Below, one piece after another: positions 44,154 to 54,324 of a stretch of 64,000 bases of DNA. Where the stretch lies: assembly GCA_000181795.3 (NCBI GenBank), contig CM012953.1, positions 14,954,781 to 15,018,780 of the forward strand, written 5' to 3'. This DNA is from Trichinella spiralis (taxonomy: Eukaryota; Nematoda; Enoplea; Trichinellida; Trichinellidae). A model generated the notes under the pieces. The model saw only the letters and a program-made list of their open reading frames with translations. It did no database searches and was not told the DNA's origin. A program made the translations under genes and the position numbers. Positions within the stretch are counted from its first letter, which is position 1. The number at the start of each line of letters is the position of its first letter.

Positions 44154-44680
44154 ATGAATGACGCCGGGCATCCTTCGAGCAACGCAGTCTCAACCACCCT
44201 GACGATTCCAACCTTCAACACGGTCGACCCAGAACTGTGGTTCTTGGGTCTCGATTTATTTTTTCAACGTCAGCATATCGTTGACGAAGTCGACGAACTT
44301 CACATGGCGCTCACCGCGATGCCTGACGAAGCGGTAGCGGAGTTCCGAGATTTTCTGCCGAACGCCTTAAACCTACCGGACCCGTTCACGACTTTTAAGC
44401 AGCTATGCCTGAAGCGCACGGCGCAAACGAAAGACCAGCGCATTCTGCAAGCGCTGACGAATGAGGAACTCAACGACGGCAAGCCGTCGCAGTTCCTACG
44501 CCGGTTACAACGGCTCCTCGGCGGAGATTCAGACGACATCGTCGGATCGTTATTCCTCAGCAGATTTCCGCTACCCATTCGCACGGCCTTCGTACCTTTC
44601 CAAGATCGGCCGTTGACGGAACGGGCAGAGCTGGCGGACCAAATAGCAGCACTCCAACCCACGACAGTCATCAACGCCGT
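44154..44680 (+). pseudogene. G1 Gypsy Gag, 5' part (split by G2)
   Basis: It opens with ATGAACGACGCCGGGCATCC and encodes a Gypsy-type capsid region: DPELWFLGLDLFFQRQHI, QLCLKRTAQTKDQRILQAL and LNDGKPSQFLRRLQRLLG. The Gag frame is cut at residue about 175 by the G2 insertion. Its downstream half resumes at 48945. Confidence 0.88.
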
Positions 44681-44982
44681 TGTGGTAAATTTTAACGCTT
44701 GGCGAGAACAAAAATCAAAATTCAGGGCCGATTTTCCGGGAAACGTTTTTATTCGTTCAGGACTAAGATTCGCACACAATAACGCTATCAACAGAAGAAA
44801 ACACACGCACTCTACAGAGCCGTCAGATCGCACACACCAAAAATCCGGGGTCACGCGCACACCAACACTTCCTCCTACGGTAGATGGCCGACACTCAAGT
44901 TCTAGCATTCCGGTGACGTCGCCATGACGCAATCTTGCGTCATCCCAAAACGGCCCATCACAACACACTCCCCCCTGATATC

Positions 44983-47583
44983 CTAATCACAACACAGGCG
45001 CGCGGTAGGCCTGCGAATTCTCGTCGAGCGCCTGGGTCCGACAGAGGCGGGCTCCGGTGCTGGTTCTGCAGACTGATCCGCATCCGCGGCGTCTCGCGGG
45101 CGAAGGTGGATGATCATCTCTTCTTCTTCGTCGGCGGTGTGCTCAGAGAAGTCGCTTGCAGCGCTCACGGACGGCATTCTGCGCCGAAGGTCTCTGACGT
45201 GTCGCGGCATCCCGTCGACCTCCACTGCCTGGTCAGAAACAACGCCAGTTACGGTGCCTTTTTGGTGTCGGGTGTCACATCTGGCTCCGGGCGGCCTCAC
45301 CCATACCGAGTCGCCGACAGCGAATCGTCCGTTCTTTTCTTCAGGTTCTTTCGTTGCTCGGTCCACACCCCGCACCCTAACGGCGTATGCATGCACGACG
45401 TTAGCTGGGGCCGTCCACGGGTTGTGGCCGTCTCGCGGCGTAACGTTGTACAAGTACACCGCCTTTTCCACCATGCAATTCTTTCTCGCAGCGATGACCT
45501 TCACGCTTCGATGGCATCTCTCCGCTATGCCATTGCCGGACGGCGCGTAGGCACATCGGTACCGCACTCGGACTCCCCACCGGGCGATGAACTCCGTAAA
45601 GATCCCTCCTCGGAAAGCGGTGTCGTTGTCCGTTAGCAGTTCTTCCGGGGCCCCCCGTTCGCAGAACACCGCCTCCAGCTGCTCAGTGACGTTCGCACTA
45701 CAATGAACTCTCAGACGTCGCCAGACAGCAAACCGCGACGATCTGCAGTCGATGAGGGTCAGGTACGGTCGGCCTCTGACATGGGTGATGTCCATTCCAA
45801 CCCTTTGCCATACCTCCTCAACCTCGAGACTTCCTCGTTTCCACTTCCCAGGCGCCGGATCCAGCGACTTGCATGGCTCACAGCCGCTGATCACCTGTCG
45901 CACCTGGCGCTTGGATACTGTCGGATCCGTCCGCCTCGCGAAGTACAACGTTCGTCTTATTCCCGGGTGGCCCATGGCATGATGGACATCCGCGATCATT
46001 CGCTCCACGCCCAGAACCGCGGTCGCCGCACAGACGAGCGCCGGTCCAGCTGTGGGTGGCTTCAGCCAACGCCGCGGCACGCGGGTTAATTCGTCTGCCT
46101 TGTTGCACGCGGACTTCACAAGGTCGACTTCCAGCTCCAATCCAAACTCCTCCACCAGCGATAGTATCATGCCCACCCTTCTTCGGATCAACATCTCACC
46201 TGACGCTTTCGTCTTCTGCCTGACTTTTCCGGAGAGGCCGTCCGACACCCATCGATGCACTGTCGCAGAGTCTGTCATCAATCGAATTCTCCTCATCTGC
46301 CAGCTAAGGGCCAGATTGAGGCCTTTGATGACGGCATCCAGCTCAGCCATGTTTATGTGTTGGACGTCATCCGGGCGCAGCCACGCCGCGTCTTCCACGA
46401 TCGAGCCGCCGACTTCCAGCGCTACGCCGATTGCCAGCGAGCTGGCGTCTACCCAAATTTTGGCTTCCTTCGCCGAAACGTCCCATCTCCCGCGCGCAGG
46501 GTCACGCTTCTTCACCGCCAACGCGGTCTCCTGGTTCAGCTCTCTCAGCTCGTCTCCGTCGATCACCTCATCCCAGCTAGTTGTGGCGTCGTTAGCCTTT
46601 CTTTTGATGTACGCCGCCGCTATTCTCAACCATCCGCAGACCGGGAAGTGGCTAACCAGCTTTCCGCAGTACGAAAACACAGAGCGACAGGTCAACACGT
46701 CTGGCACCCCGCCCACGTTGTTGTCTCGCCTCCACATCAGCTTCCCTCGCTCCCCCCAGACCTTCAGTCCAAGGAGGCGGGCTCCGTCAGCGGCACGCTC
46801 GTGGGTTTTGCACGTCAGCCCATAGTGCGCCAGGTGTCGCTTCACGCGGTCCACGGCGACGACGCTTTCGTTCACCAGGATGTCGTCGATGTACGCCGAG
46901 GTTCTTTTCCTGACATCCGGATCCCGGGAGAGCACGCAGTTCAGCACGGCTTTCATCACCAATGGTGCGACATTCAGGCCGAATCCCAGTCGGGTCAGGC
47001 AGTAACGCTTGCCTTTGAAGACCACCGTCTGATATGGCCACAGGGATTTGTCGATACGGATCTGCAGGTAGGCCTTTTTCAGGTCGATCAGGGCCACGTT
47101 GACCCCCTGTCTGCGCCACTCGCGCAGCTTTTGGCTGCACACGTCCGCGTCGGCCGTATGGCTCTCAATGTGGGCGTTCAGCTTCTGGAAGTCCATCACG
47201 GGCCTGACCTTCTTCTTGTTTCGCTGGATCACTGCCATCAGTGGCAGCAACCCTTTGGGAGGGCCGTGTTCGCTCTCGTCGTACGGCACGAGCCACCCGT
47301 CTTTGATCCACTTCCTGAGCTCGTCTTCATACACGCCACGAGCAACGTTCGCCGGCGGGTACTCTTCTACTGTATTTCGCAGGACGCCGGGCTCCCCGGC
47401 GTCTGACCATTTCCACGCGGCGGTCAATGAGCGCGTGGAGGGACAGTATGTCGCTGTGAAATCTTTTTCACGGATACTGATCCCGGCTTCGGCGGCCGCG
47501 CAGACTCCCGGGTCGTCCAGTCCAAACCGCACACATCGTCCGCCGGTCACCGTCACGCCGCCGAGCGCCGCTATGCCGTTCAT
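44983..47583 (-). CDS. G2 Pol: reverse transcriptase, RNase H, integrase
   Basis: An open 866-codon frame. The RT includes KKKVRPVMDFQKLN, VALIDLKKAYLQI, LTRLGFGLNVAP and the catalytic YIDDIL. The RNase H has AKIWVDASSLAIGVALE, MAELDAVIKGL and LMTDSATVHRW. The integrase has the HHCC finger HHAMGHPGIRR...CEPCKS and the DDE triad: MDITHVRG, LLTDNDTAFRG and SGNGIAERCHRS. The C terminus is acidic and then basic. The order RT-RH-IN makes it Ty3/Gypsy-type, although the RT is divergent. It lies in the same frame as the protease upstream, separated only by one TGA (47617-47619). Confidence 0.9.
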   Translation of the reverse strand: MNGIAALGGVTVTGGRCVRFGLDDPGVCAAAEAGISIREKDFTATYCPSTRSLTAAWKWSDAGEPGVLRNTVEEYPPANVARGVYEDELRKWIKDGWLVPYDESEHGPPKGLLPLMAVIQRNKKKVRPVMDFQKLNAHIESHTADADVCSQKLREWRRQGVNVALIDLKKAYLQIRIDKSLWPYQTVVFKGKRYCLTRLGFGLNVAPLVMKAVLNCVLSRDPDVRKRTSAYIDDILVNESVVAVDRVKRHLAHYGLTCKTHERAADGARLLGLKVWGERGKLMWRRDNNVGGVPDVLTCRSVFSYCGKLVSHFPVCGWLRIAAAYIKRKANDATTSWDEVIDGDELRELNQETALAVKKRDPARGRWDVSAKEAKIWVDASSLAIGVALEVGGSIVEDAAWLRPDDVQHINMAELDAVIKGLNLALSWQMRRIRLMTDSATVHRWVSDGLSGKVRQKTKASGEMLIRRRVGMILSLVEEFGLELEVDLVKSACNKADELTRVPRRWLKPPTAGPALVCAATAVLGVERMIADVHHAMGHPGIRRTLYFARRTDPTVSKRQVRQVISGCEPCKSLDPAPGKWKRGSLEVEEVWQRVGMDITHVRGRPYLTLIDCRSSRFAVWRRLRVHCSANVTEQLEAVFCERGAPEELLTDNDTAFRGGIFTEFIARWGVRVRYRCAYAPSGNGIAERCHRSVKVIAARKNCMVEKAVYLYNVTPRDGHNPWTAPANVVHAYAVRVRGVDRATKEPEEKNGRFAVGDSVWVRPPGARCDTRHQKGTVTGVVSDQAVEVDGMPRHVRDLRRRMPSVSAASDFSEHTADEEEEMIIHLRPRDAADADQSAEPAPEPASVGPRRSTRIRRPTARLCCD

Positions 47584-47616
47584 GCCGAGTATGAGGTCGT
47601 AGCCGAGTGGCTTCGA

Positions 47617-48105
47617 TCAGACCACTATCACTTCAACCTGGATTGGACCTTTCCCATGGGGCCTTAGCTGCACGACGCCGGTGCCCTCGCACCCCATTGC
47701 TCGACCACACATCGTGGTGATGGCGACGTCCTCTTTTCGCCAGCTTCGGCAACACGAGGCATGGGCCACACACACTGAGCACCCCGTGTCCACCAGCACG
47801 CGGCGTCGTATGCCACCGACGTTCATATGGACGGCGGGCAGCGCCTCGGTCAGTGGTCGCGGGGACAGAAGGCTGGCGCTGATGCCTCCGTCCCGAGCTC
47901 GTTTCCCTGATGGGAAGCGGTGCTGGCGACGCCCCGACGGCGTCCACGTCGGTTGCGAGTCAGCGGGTTCTGCGTACCCGGGTCGCCACCCTGTCTTCGA
48001 GCCAGACAATCTCTGGCGAAATGGTTCGGTCCGCCGCACTCGAAGCACCTTTGTCCGGGCGGCACTGTTGGACTCCGCACTCCGGGCCCCCGGGTGCTCA
48101 AGCAT
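47617..48105 (-). CDS. G2 aspartic protease region
   Basis: It has the catalytic signature RVLVDTGCSVCVA and ends VIVV-stop at a single in-frame TGA. The frame carries on past the TGA with the second protease motif YDLILGMN, then Pol. It is in the -1 frame relative to Gag and overlaps it at 47850-48105. Either a -1 shift or separate initiation would be needed for expression. The TGA could be a CGA-to-TGA point mutation or a readthrough stop. Confidence 0.8.
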   Translation of the reverse strand: MLEHPGARSAESNSAARTKVLRVRRTEPFRQRLSGSKTGWRPGYAEPADSQPTWTPSGRRQHRFPSGKRARDGGISASLLSPRPLTEALPAVHMNVGGIRRRVLVDTGCSVCVAHASCCRSWRKEDVAITTMCGRAMGCEGTGVVQLRPHGKGPIQVEVIVV

Positions 48106-48635
48106 GCGTTCGGCGCGTCCACGGGTCGTTCATCGGTGATTATGGCTCGGGCGCGGATAAGAATCTGGCTGAGCCCGAGATCCTCCATTCGCGATCCCGC
48201 CCTAAGCAGCTGGCGGACGTTCTCTGGCAGGCCGGCGACGAAGGCGCACGCCAGGGCCTTCTCGGAAACCCCACCAAATAACGTCGCTAGCCTCCTCAGC
48301 TCCGCCAGGAACACATCAGGCGACTCGTCGGGACCCAGCTTTCTCGAGACGAACTGATCGTAGGCCACGAAGGGGTCAGCCGCAAAGGCGGCCAGCAACG
48401 CTTCCTTGACCTTGTCAACGCTTGACCTTTCCTGGGCGTTCAGCTGCAGGTACACGGCGAATCCACCGCCCGTCAGACGTAGCGGGATCACACTGGCCAC
48501 ATCACTAATGTCACGGAGCTTGCACACCAGCTCCACCTTCTCCAGCCACTCCACCACTGATTGTTGGGGTGATCCGTCGAACTCAGGGATCAACCGCAAG
48601 TCAAGCGACTTGTCAACTCCATTTCCGCTACCCAT
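47850..48635 (-). CDS. G2 Gag with zinc knuckle
   Basis: An intact 261-residue frame starting MGSGNGVDKSLDL. The capsid-like part has IPEFDGSPQQSVVEWLEKVE, RKLGPDESPDVFLAELRRLA and FVAGLPENVRQLLR. It ends with one zinc knuckle, CFECGGPNHFARDC (CX2CX4HX4C), and an arginine-rich tail. The start is 13 nt from the LTR edge. Confidence 0.88.
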   Translation of the reverse strand: MGSGNGVDKSLDLRLIPEFDGSPQQSVVEWLEKVELVCKLRDISDVASVIPLRLTGGGFAVYLQLNAQERSSVDKVKEALLAAFAADPFVAYDQFVSRKLGPDESPDVFLAELRRLATLFGGVSEKALACAFVAGLPENVRQLLRAGSRMEDLGLSQILIRARAIITDERPVDAPNACLSTRGPGVRSPTVPPGQRCFECGGPNHFARDCLARRQGGDPGTQNPLTRNRRGRRRGVASTASHQGNELGTEASAPAFCPRDH

Positions 48636-48944
48636 GGCCGCGATAGCTTGTGGTAAATTTTAACGCTTGGTGAGAACAAAAATCAAAGTTCAGGGCCGAT
48701 TTTCCGGGAAACGTTTTTATTCGTTCAGGACTAAGATTCGCACACAATAACGCTATCAACAGAAGAAAACACACACGCACACACTACAGAGCCGTCAGAT
48801 CGCACACACCAAAAATCCGGGGTCACGCGCACACCAACACTTCCTCCTACGGTAGATTGCCGACATTCAAGTTCTAGCACTCCGGTGACGTCGCCATGAC
48901 GCAATCTTGCGTCATCCCAAAACGGCCCATCACAACACAGCCGT

Positions 48945-49242
48945 CAACTCAGACAACGGCAGCTTCGAAAGCCGCTTGGAACGCTTCGAATCGCTATTCG
49001 AGAAATTCCTACAATGCCGCGACCAGCCGACAGATGACCACCGCCATCCAAGAAGCAGTCGCTCACCGACGACTCATCGACGCCGCTGGTTATCCCCAAC
49101 CCGATCAGGCCAGCGCTCTCCATCACTGAGCAACCAAGACCAGTGGCCACCAACGTGCTTCTATCACCGCCGTTTCGGTGACCGAGCCCAAAAGTGCGCC
49201 CCACCCTGTTCGTGGGGAAACGACACCGGCGCACGACGCTAA
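48945..49242 (+). pseudogene. G1 Gypsy Gag, 3' part
   Basis: It continues G1 Gag after the G2 insertion (VNSDNGSFESRLERFESLFE). It holds the nucleocapsid-like motif CFYHRRFGDRAQKCAPPCSW typical of this Gypsy group, and then stops. Confidence 0.8.
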
Positions 49243-49299
49243 CGGCCACCGGGATTTTAATACATCAAACTTAAAGCTTAACTACATTTTAATTGATAA

Positions 49300-50755
49300 T
49301 TTTAATTGATACCGGCGCGGCGGTAAGCTTGCTACCGGCCACCGGATCACAAAAACAACCGGTAAGCGCAACCGGCGTCCAATAAACCAATACTGCAAGC
49401 AATTAACGGAACCCCGGTCAGCCATCTCAGCAAGAAAACAATCGCCGTCCAGTTAGCCAACCTCCCAGCTTTGACCTGGACGTTCTTCGTCGCCGAAGTG
49501 GGAGTTGCCATCATCGGCACTGATTTTCTACACATCACGCCATAACGGTCGACATCTAACATTCAAGACTCACAATGGCATGCAACAACGCCCACACATT
49601 ACCAATCAATGGCGCACTCGTCACTGAGTCCACCGACAAATACCAGTCGCTGCTTACGCATTTTTATCCACATCAGGACGCCACACAAGCCACAGTATAG
49701 CAGTTGGAACCGAACATCGTCTCGCACGCAATAGAAACAACTGGACAACCCGTCCAGTGCAAGCCCTGACGGTTACCGCCACACAAGCTACAGGTAGCCA
49801 AGGAACACTTCAACGACCTATTATGGCGAGGTATAATACGGCCGTCGAACAGCTGCTGGGCGTCACCACTGCACATGGTACCCAAGCAACAAACCGCACA
49901 GTGGCCACCGTGCGGTGACTACCGCGCCCTCAACCGCTGCACAACGCCGGACCGGTACCCACTGCCACATTTAGCCGGTTTCGCACACAACCTGCACGGT
50001 AAGCACATATTCTCAAAACTTGACTTAGCACACGCCTACTACCAGATTCTGATGCGGCCCCAAGACATAGCGAAGACCGCGATCACAACACCCTTCGGCC
50101 TTTTCGAGTTCCTCAAGATGCTCTTCGGCCTGCGCAACGCGGCCCAGAGTTTCCAACGGTTCACCGACACCGTCACCAGAGGCATCGAGGACTGCTTTGT
50201 CTACGTCGACGACATCTTGCTAGCGCGTCAGAAAAGGAACACCTTGTTCTCTTGAAGAAAATGCTGCAGCGCCTCAAAGCGCATGGCATCCAGGTGAACA
50301 AGGACAAATACATTCTGGCCGTCCGTCGCTCCATTTTCTGGGCCACACCGTCGATGCTAACGGCATTCGACCTCTTCCGGACAAAGTCCAAGCAGTCAAG
50401 GCCTTCCCGGCACCCAAAACCGGACGTGAAATCCGCTGATTCCTCGGCATGGTAAATTTCTACAGGCGTTTCCTCCCACACATCACGACCACACTAGCCC
50501 CCCTGGACGCCATTGCATCGGCCGCAGCTTCGATGAAGATCACCCTGACACATGACCAACTGCAAGCATTCAGTGCCGCCAAAGACGCCTTAACCAACGC
50601 CACGATGCTGCACCACCCCCAACCGACAGCGGATTACGCCCTCATGGTAGACGCGTCCGACCACGCAATCGGCGCAGTACTCCAGCAGCCCGCGAAAAAC
50701 TCTTGGCGGCAGCTCGCATTCTTTTCAAAGCGCCTGACCGCAACACAGAAGTACA
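49300..50755 (+). pseudogene. G1 Gypsy protease-RT-RNase H remnant
   Basis: The protease start LIDTGAAVSLLPATG (about 49305-49345) is followed by several stops. From about 49800 the RT is readable: [68 protein letters not shown] and [11 protein letters not shown] frame change near 50250 breaks it. The connection domain (MVNFYRRFLPHIT) and RNase H (ALMVDASDHAIGAVLQQ) follow up to LTATQKY. There the coding region is fused to the 3' LTR. No integrase remains. Confidence 0.85.
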
Positions 50756-50918
50756 TGTACCTGAGTTCCCTGACGTACAGTATCCCCGATATTTGAATTT
50801 GTTGTGATTCCATCATCATTGATCCTAATACGATACCTACGCGCGCAATCGCTCTTTTTCTCTCCTCACCTTGTCTCTGGTCGTCGTCATCCACGACAAG
50901 AATGAATATTGTTGATGG

Positions 50919-53900
50919 AGAGAGCTCACCACGCTCAAATCGAGCGTATCTTCTGTGAAAGCAGTTGCTGACAAGGAAGACCTGCAGCCAGCCGTTGAGG
51001 TCACAGAGGCAGCAGTCGCCACGGTGATGACGCGGAATGAAGTTGCAGAAGAACTGGCGGAAGTGGTGCGGCAGTTGAAGGAGCTGCTGATGACGGACAT
51101 CCCTGTGGCTGCGAAGAGAGCACCTTCCCAACAGCGACGCCGGCGGAAGAAGAAAGACCGCAGAGCGTGTTGGACATGTGGAAGACACATCAGTAGAGAC
51201 TGCCAAGCTTCACCCTGTGATGAGCGAACGTCCAAGGTAAGCAATACTGATTGAACCTTCCCCGTTGTTGTCATACGATACCCTGAGATTGAAACCCCGA
51301 TTGTGGAGGGCTCCGTGGGAAGTGTGCGATGCAACATGCTCGTGGATACTGGGTCCGCGGTAACCCTAGCAGACGAAAAATTCATGCGGGGCTTGAAGAC
51401 CCTGTGGGACGTCCCGAAACCCGCGATTCCGCTGTAAACCGCAAGCGGGGACGAATTGCAGGTCACGAATGCGTGTGTCACCGAGATCACACTTGGGGGA
51501 TCGGTGATCGTTCAGCACACCGTTTTGTGGATAAAGGGGCTTTCTCATAAGATTCTGCTTGGATGTGACTTCACGAGGTACCATGGGTGCACCCCAGACC
51601 CAACGGCAGGCTGTCTAAGGATGCAGCAGGGGTCATTCCGTTTGGGAAGTCCCATGCTGTTGCCTAGTTAGAGCGGAATCCCCGAGGCTTGATCGTACGG
51701 CCCACAGCCGGGTGAGGAAAGCAATGGAGAAAATGGTTGCCAGCGAGTAGGAGACGAGTGGTAGCCACCGATCAACGCTAGAGGCGATCCTGAGAGAGTT
51801 CGCAGACGTGCTGTCCATGTCAGATGAGGACCTCGGGCAGACGAGTGTGATACGTTACACCATTCACACCGGCGACGCCAAGCCAGTGATGGGTTCCCCA
51901 AGGCGGATCGCCCACCACCAGCGAACGCAGGTGGAATCCCTGCTGAACAAAATGTTGAGGCGAGACGTCGTGGAGCTGTCGAGCAGCCCCTGTGCGTCCC
52001 TTATTGTCCTCGTGAAGAAGGAGGATGGGTCGTGCCGGTTTTGTGTCGACTACCGGCTGTTGAACAATGTAACCCGGAAGGACGCCCACCCGCTCCCTCG
52101 GATCGACGACACGTTGCATGCGTTGGCATTTACGCAGTGGTTTTCGACCCTTGGTCTTGGCAAGCGGCTACTGGCAGGTGGAGGGGGAGAAAGAGGACCG
52201 ACAGAAGACGGCCTTCTCCACCCCTTATGGCCTGTACCAGTTCAAAGTGATGCCTTTTGGACTGTTCAACGCGCCGGCCACCTTTCAGAGACTCAAGGAG
52301 ACGGTCCTGAGAGTCCTGGTAGGGTCCAAGTGCCTGGTACACCTCGACGACGTCATCGTACTCAGCAGTTCTGCCGAAGAGCATACGGCCCGACTGCGCG
52401 GGGTGCTTCATCTCAGGGATGTGGGCCTGAATGTGAAGACAGAGAAATGCCGGCTCATGAAGAGGAAGGTGGCATTCTTGGGCCATATCATATCAGAGAA
52501 AGGCATTTCCACGGACCCAAACAAAACTTCCACCATGCGGGAGTGGCCGACACCGACTTGTGTAACGGAGTTGCGGCAGTTCCTGGGGCTGGCGTCGTAC
52601 TACCGCAAGTTCGTCAACGGCTTTGTGAACATCGCCGCCCCGTTACACCGGCTGTTGGAAAAAGGGGCTGATTGGGACTGGTCAAAAGCCTGTCAGTACG
52701 CCTTCGAAGCGCTGAAAAACCACCTTACATCGGCGCGCATCCTCACCTACCCTGACTTCCATGGTTAGTTCACTGTCGATGTGGAGACGGCCTTGGGGCG
52801 GTCCTGAGCCAGAGTGAAGGGAAAACGGAAAGAGTTGTGGCGTACGCAAGTCGCACGCTGACCAAAGCGGAGCGTTGGTATATTGCGCGACTCAGAAAGA
52901 AATGCTCTGCTTGGTATGGGCTCTGCGCGAGTTCCGGCCATATATTTATGACCAGCGATTCCTGGTGCGCACGGACCATAGTTGCCTGCACTGGTTGAGG
53001 AATTTTAAAGAACCAGAGGGGCAGGTTGCCTGGTGGCTGGAGAGTCTAGCAGAGCTGGATTTCAAAGTGGAACACCGAGCCGGACGCCTACACGGCAACG
53101 CCGCCGCACTATCTCGCGCCAGTTGTTCACAGTGCGAACAACTTGTGGGGGGCAGTGCATGCGCAGTCCAAGCTGCAAAACTCTGACCTGAAGACGCGGC
53201 CCAGGGCTTCAGAGAACAGTTGTTGGCCGCCCAGCAGGCACATCCAGAGATCCGACTACTGCGGCAGTGGTTGTTTGGTCCGAGCTGGCTGGTGGACTGC
53301 CCCCCCCCGGAGTGTAGCCGCGACATGCACGTGCTGTGGCAGCAGCGTCTCAGTTGGCTGGAGGAGGATAGCCTCATCTGGCAATTTCGCCACGGACTCA
53401 CTGCTGAGGATGGGCTTAAGTGATGGTGCCGCGAAACCTCAGGAATGAAGTCATGCAATCCATGCACGATAGTCGGTACGCAGGTCAACTAGTTGAGCAT
53501 CAGACTTTGGCACGAGTGAGTAGCCGATTCTACTTGCCCGGAATGAGCGGCGACGTGCAGGCATGCTGCCGCACATACATGCAGTGTGCGATGAGGAACG
53601 CCCTGACGAAGAACAACCGTGCGCCATTGCAGGTCATCACCGCGGGATTCCTCCTGCAGCGATTCGGCGTGGACGTCCTGGGACCGCTGGAAACGTCCTC
53701 GTTTTGGAATCAGTACGTCCTGGTCCTGACGGATGGCTTCATCAAGTGGACGGCCGCATTCCCCCTCACCAACATTTAAGCTGGTACCGTGGCCAAGATG
53801 TTGGTCGAGAAGTACATCGCGTACTTTAGCGCCCCTGACTACCTGCACAGCCATCAATGTCGCTCATTTGAAGCGTCGTTGATGATGGAGATGAGCCGCT

Positions 53901-54324
53901 TGTTCTGCATCAGGAAGACACGATCCTCTCGTACCATCCGCAAGGGAATGGACAAGCGGAGAGTTTCAACAGAACGCTCCTCGATATGCTGTCCATCATG
54001 GTCCGTGAAAACCCGCACCAGTGGGACCTCATGTTGCCGTTTGTCATGCTGGCGTACAACAGCAGCGTTCACGAGAGCACGGGGGTGACACCTGCGATCG
54101 CCATGTTCGGCCGAGAGCTGGGGCTGCCGTTGGACGTGCAGATTGAAAACCCGCCGGAGCAAGAAACCCAAGGGCTGCCGGAATACATCCGGAAAACCCG
54201 GGAGCGCATCGACCGTGTGTACGAACTCGTGATGGATCACCTGAAAACGCAGCAGCGTCTACAGAAGTGCCTGCACGACCGCCATGCAAATGAGACGCAC
54301 TTCAGCAAGAACGACCGCGTGTGA
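50919..54324 (+). pseudogene. Degenerate Ty3/Gypsy Pol relic G3
   Basis: An LTR-less, frameshifted internal region. A Gag end with a damaged knuckle (CWTCGRHISRDC, about 51170) comes first. The protease (MLVDTGSAVTLA and ILLGCDF) is at 51340-51570 with an internal stop. The RT (51830-52768: SSSPCASLIVLVKKEDGSCR, VDYRLLNN, then after a frameshift FSTPYGLYQFKVMPFGLFNA and HLDDVIVL) follows. RNase H is at 52790-53120 (QKEMLCLVWALREFRPYI). The integrase is at 53420-54324 (MHDSRYAGQLVEHQT, FGVDVLGPLE, YNSSVHESTGVTPA). Several stops and frameshifts make it non-functional. It abuts the last 20 bp of unit A homology, so it may have replaced the rest of that unit. Confidence 0.85.

Larger units (their letters stand above)
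44681..48939 (-). mobile_element. Nearly intact Gypsy-like LTR retrotransposon G2 nested in G1
   Basis: LTRs at 44681-44967 and 48649-48939 both read TGTGGTAAATTTTAACGCTT...CACAACACA. They differ by about five substitutions and a short CA-repeat indel by my count, so the insertion is recent. Target duplications GCCGT are at 44676-44680 and 48940-48944. A polypurine tract (AGGGGGGAG in element sense, 44968-44976) sits beside the 3' LTR. Gag begins only 13 nt inside the 5' LTR, so any primer-binding site would overlap the start of gag. It is far richer in GC than the host DNA. Confidence 0.92.
43646..50898 (+). mobile_element. Ty3/Gypsy element G1, host of two later insertions
   Basis: It is flanked by AGAAT (43641-43645 and 50899-50903), which is single in unit B at 62370. 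The left LTR is 43646-44106, split by a solo LTR; it ends TCCACGACA and is followed by a primer-site-like TTTGGTGACCC. The 3' LTR survives only from about 50751 to 50898. It joins the RNase H coding region at an AGTAC shared with the LTR, suggesting microhomology deletion of the rest of RNase H and the integrase. The left LTR starts TATAG, probably a mutated TGTAG. Confidence 0.85.
34443..50918. repeat. Left copy (A) of a segmental duplication, split by retrotransposons
   Basis: Three pieces align collinearly with 55659-62389: 34443-41164, 43498-43645 and 50899-50918. The first piece begins at GATGTGCACGTTCAATTTCA in both copies. The gaps between pieces are exactly the BEL/Pao and Gypsy insertions. 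Identity by eye is high, with scattered substitutions and small indels. Unit A has 102 bp (about 34595-34697) that are missing from unit B between short CCACT/TCACT repeats. The unit carries one Nudix-like gene and the first exon of an RWDD2 gene. Confidence 0.92.

Noticed and set aside
45110-47602. Several plus-strand frames of 120-380 codons across G2
   Set aside because: They are antisense to the RT-RH-IN polyprotein, GC-rich shadows without motifs.
44681-48939. Host gene with aspartic protease and integrase domains
   Set aside because: Paired LTRs, target duplications, polypurine tract and Gag show it is a retrotransposon.
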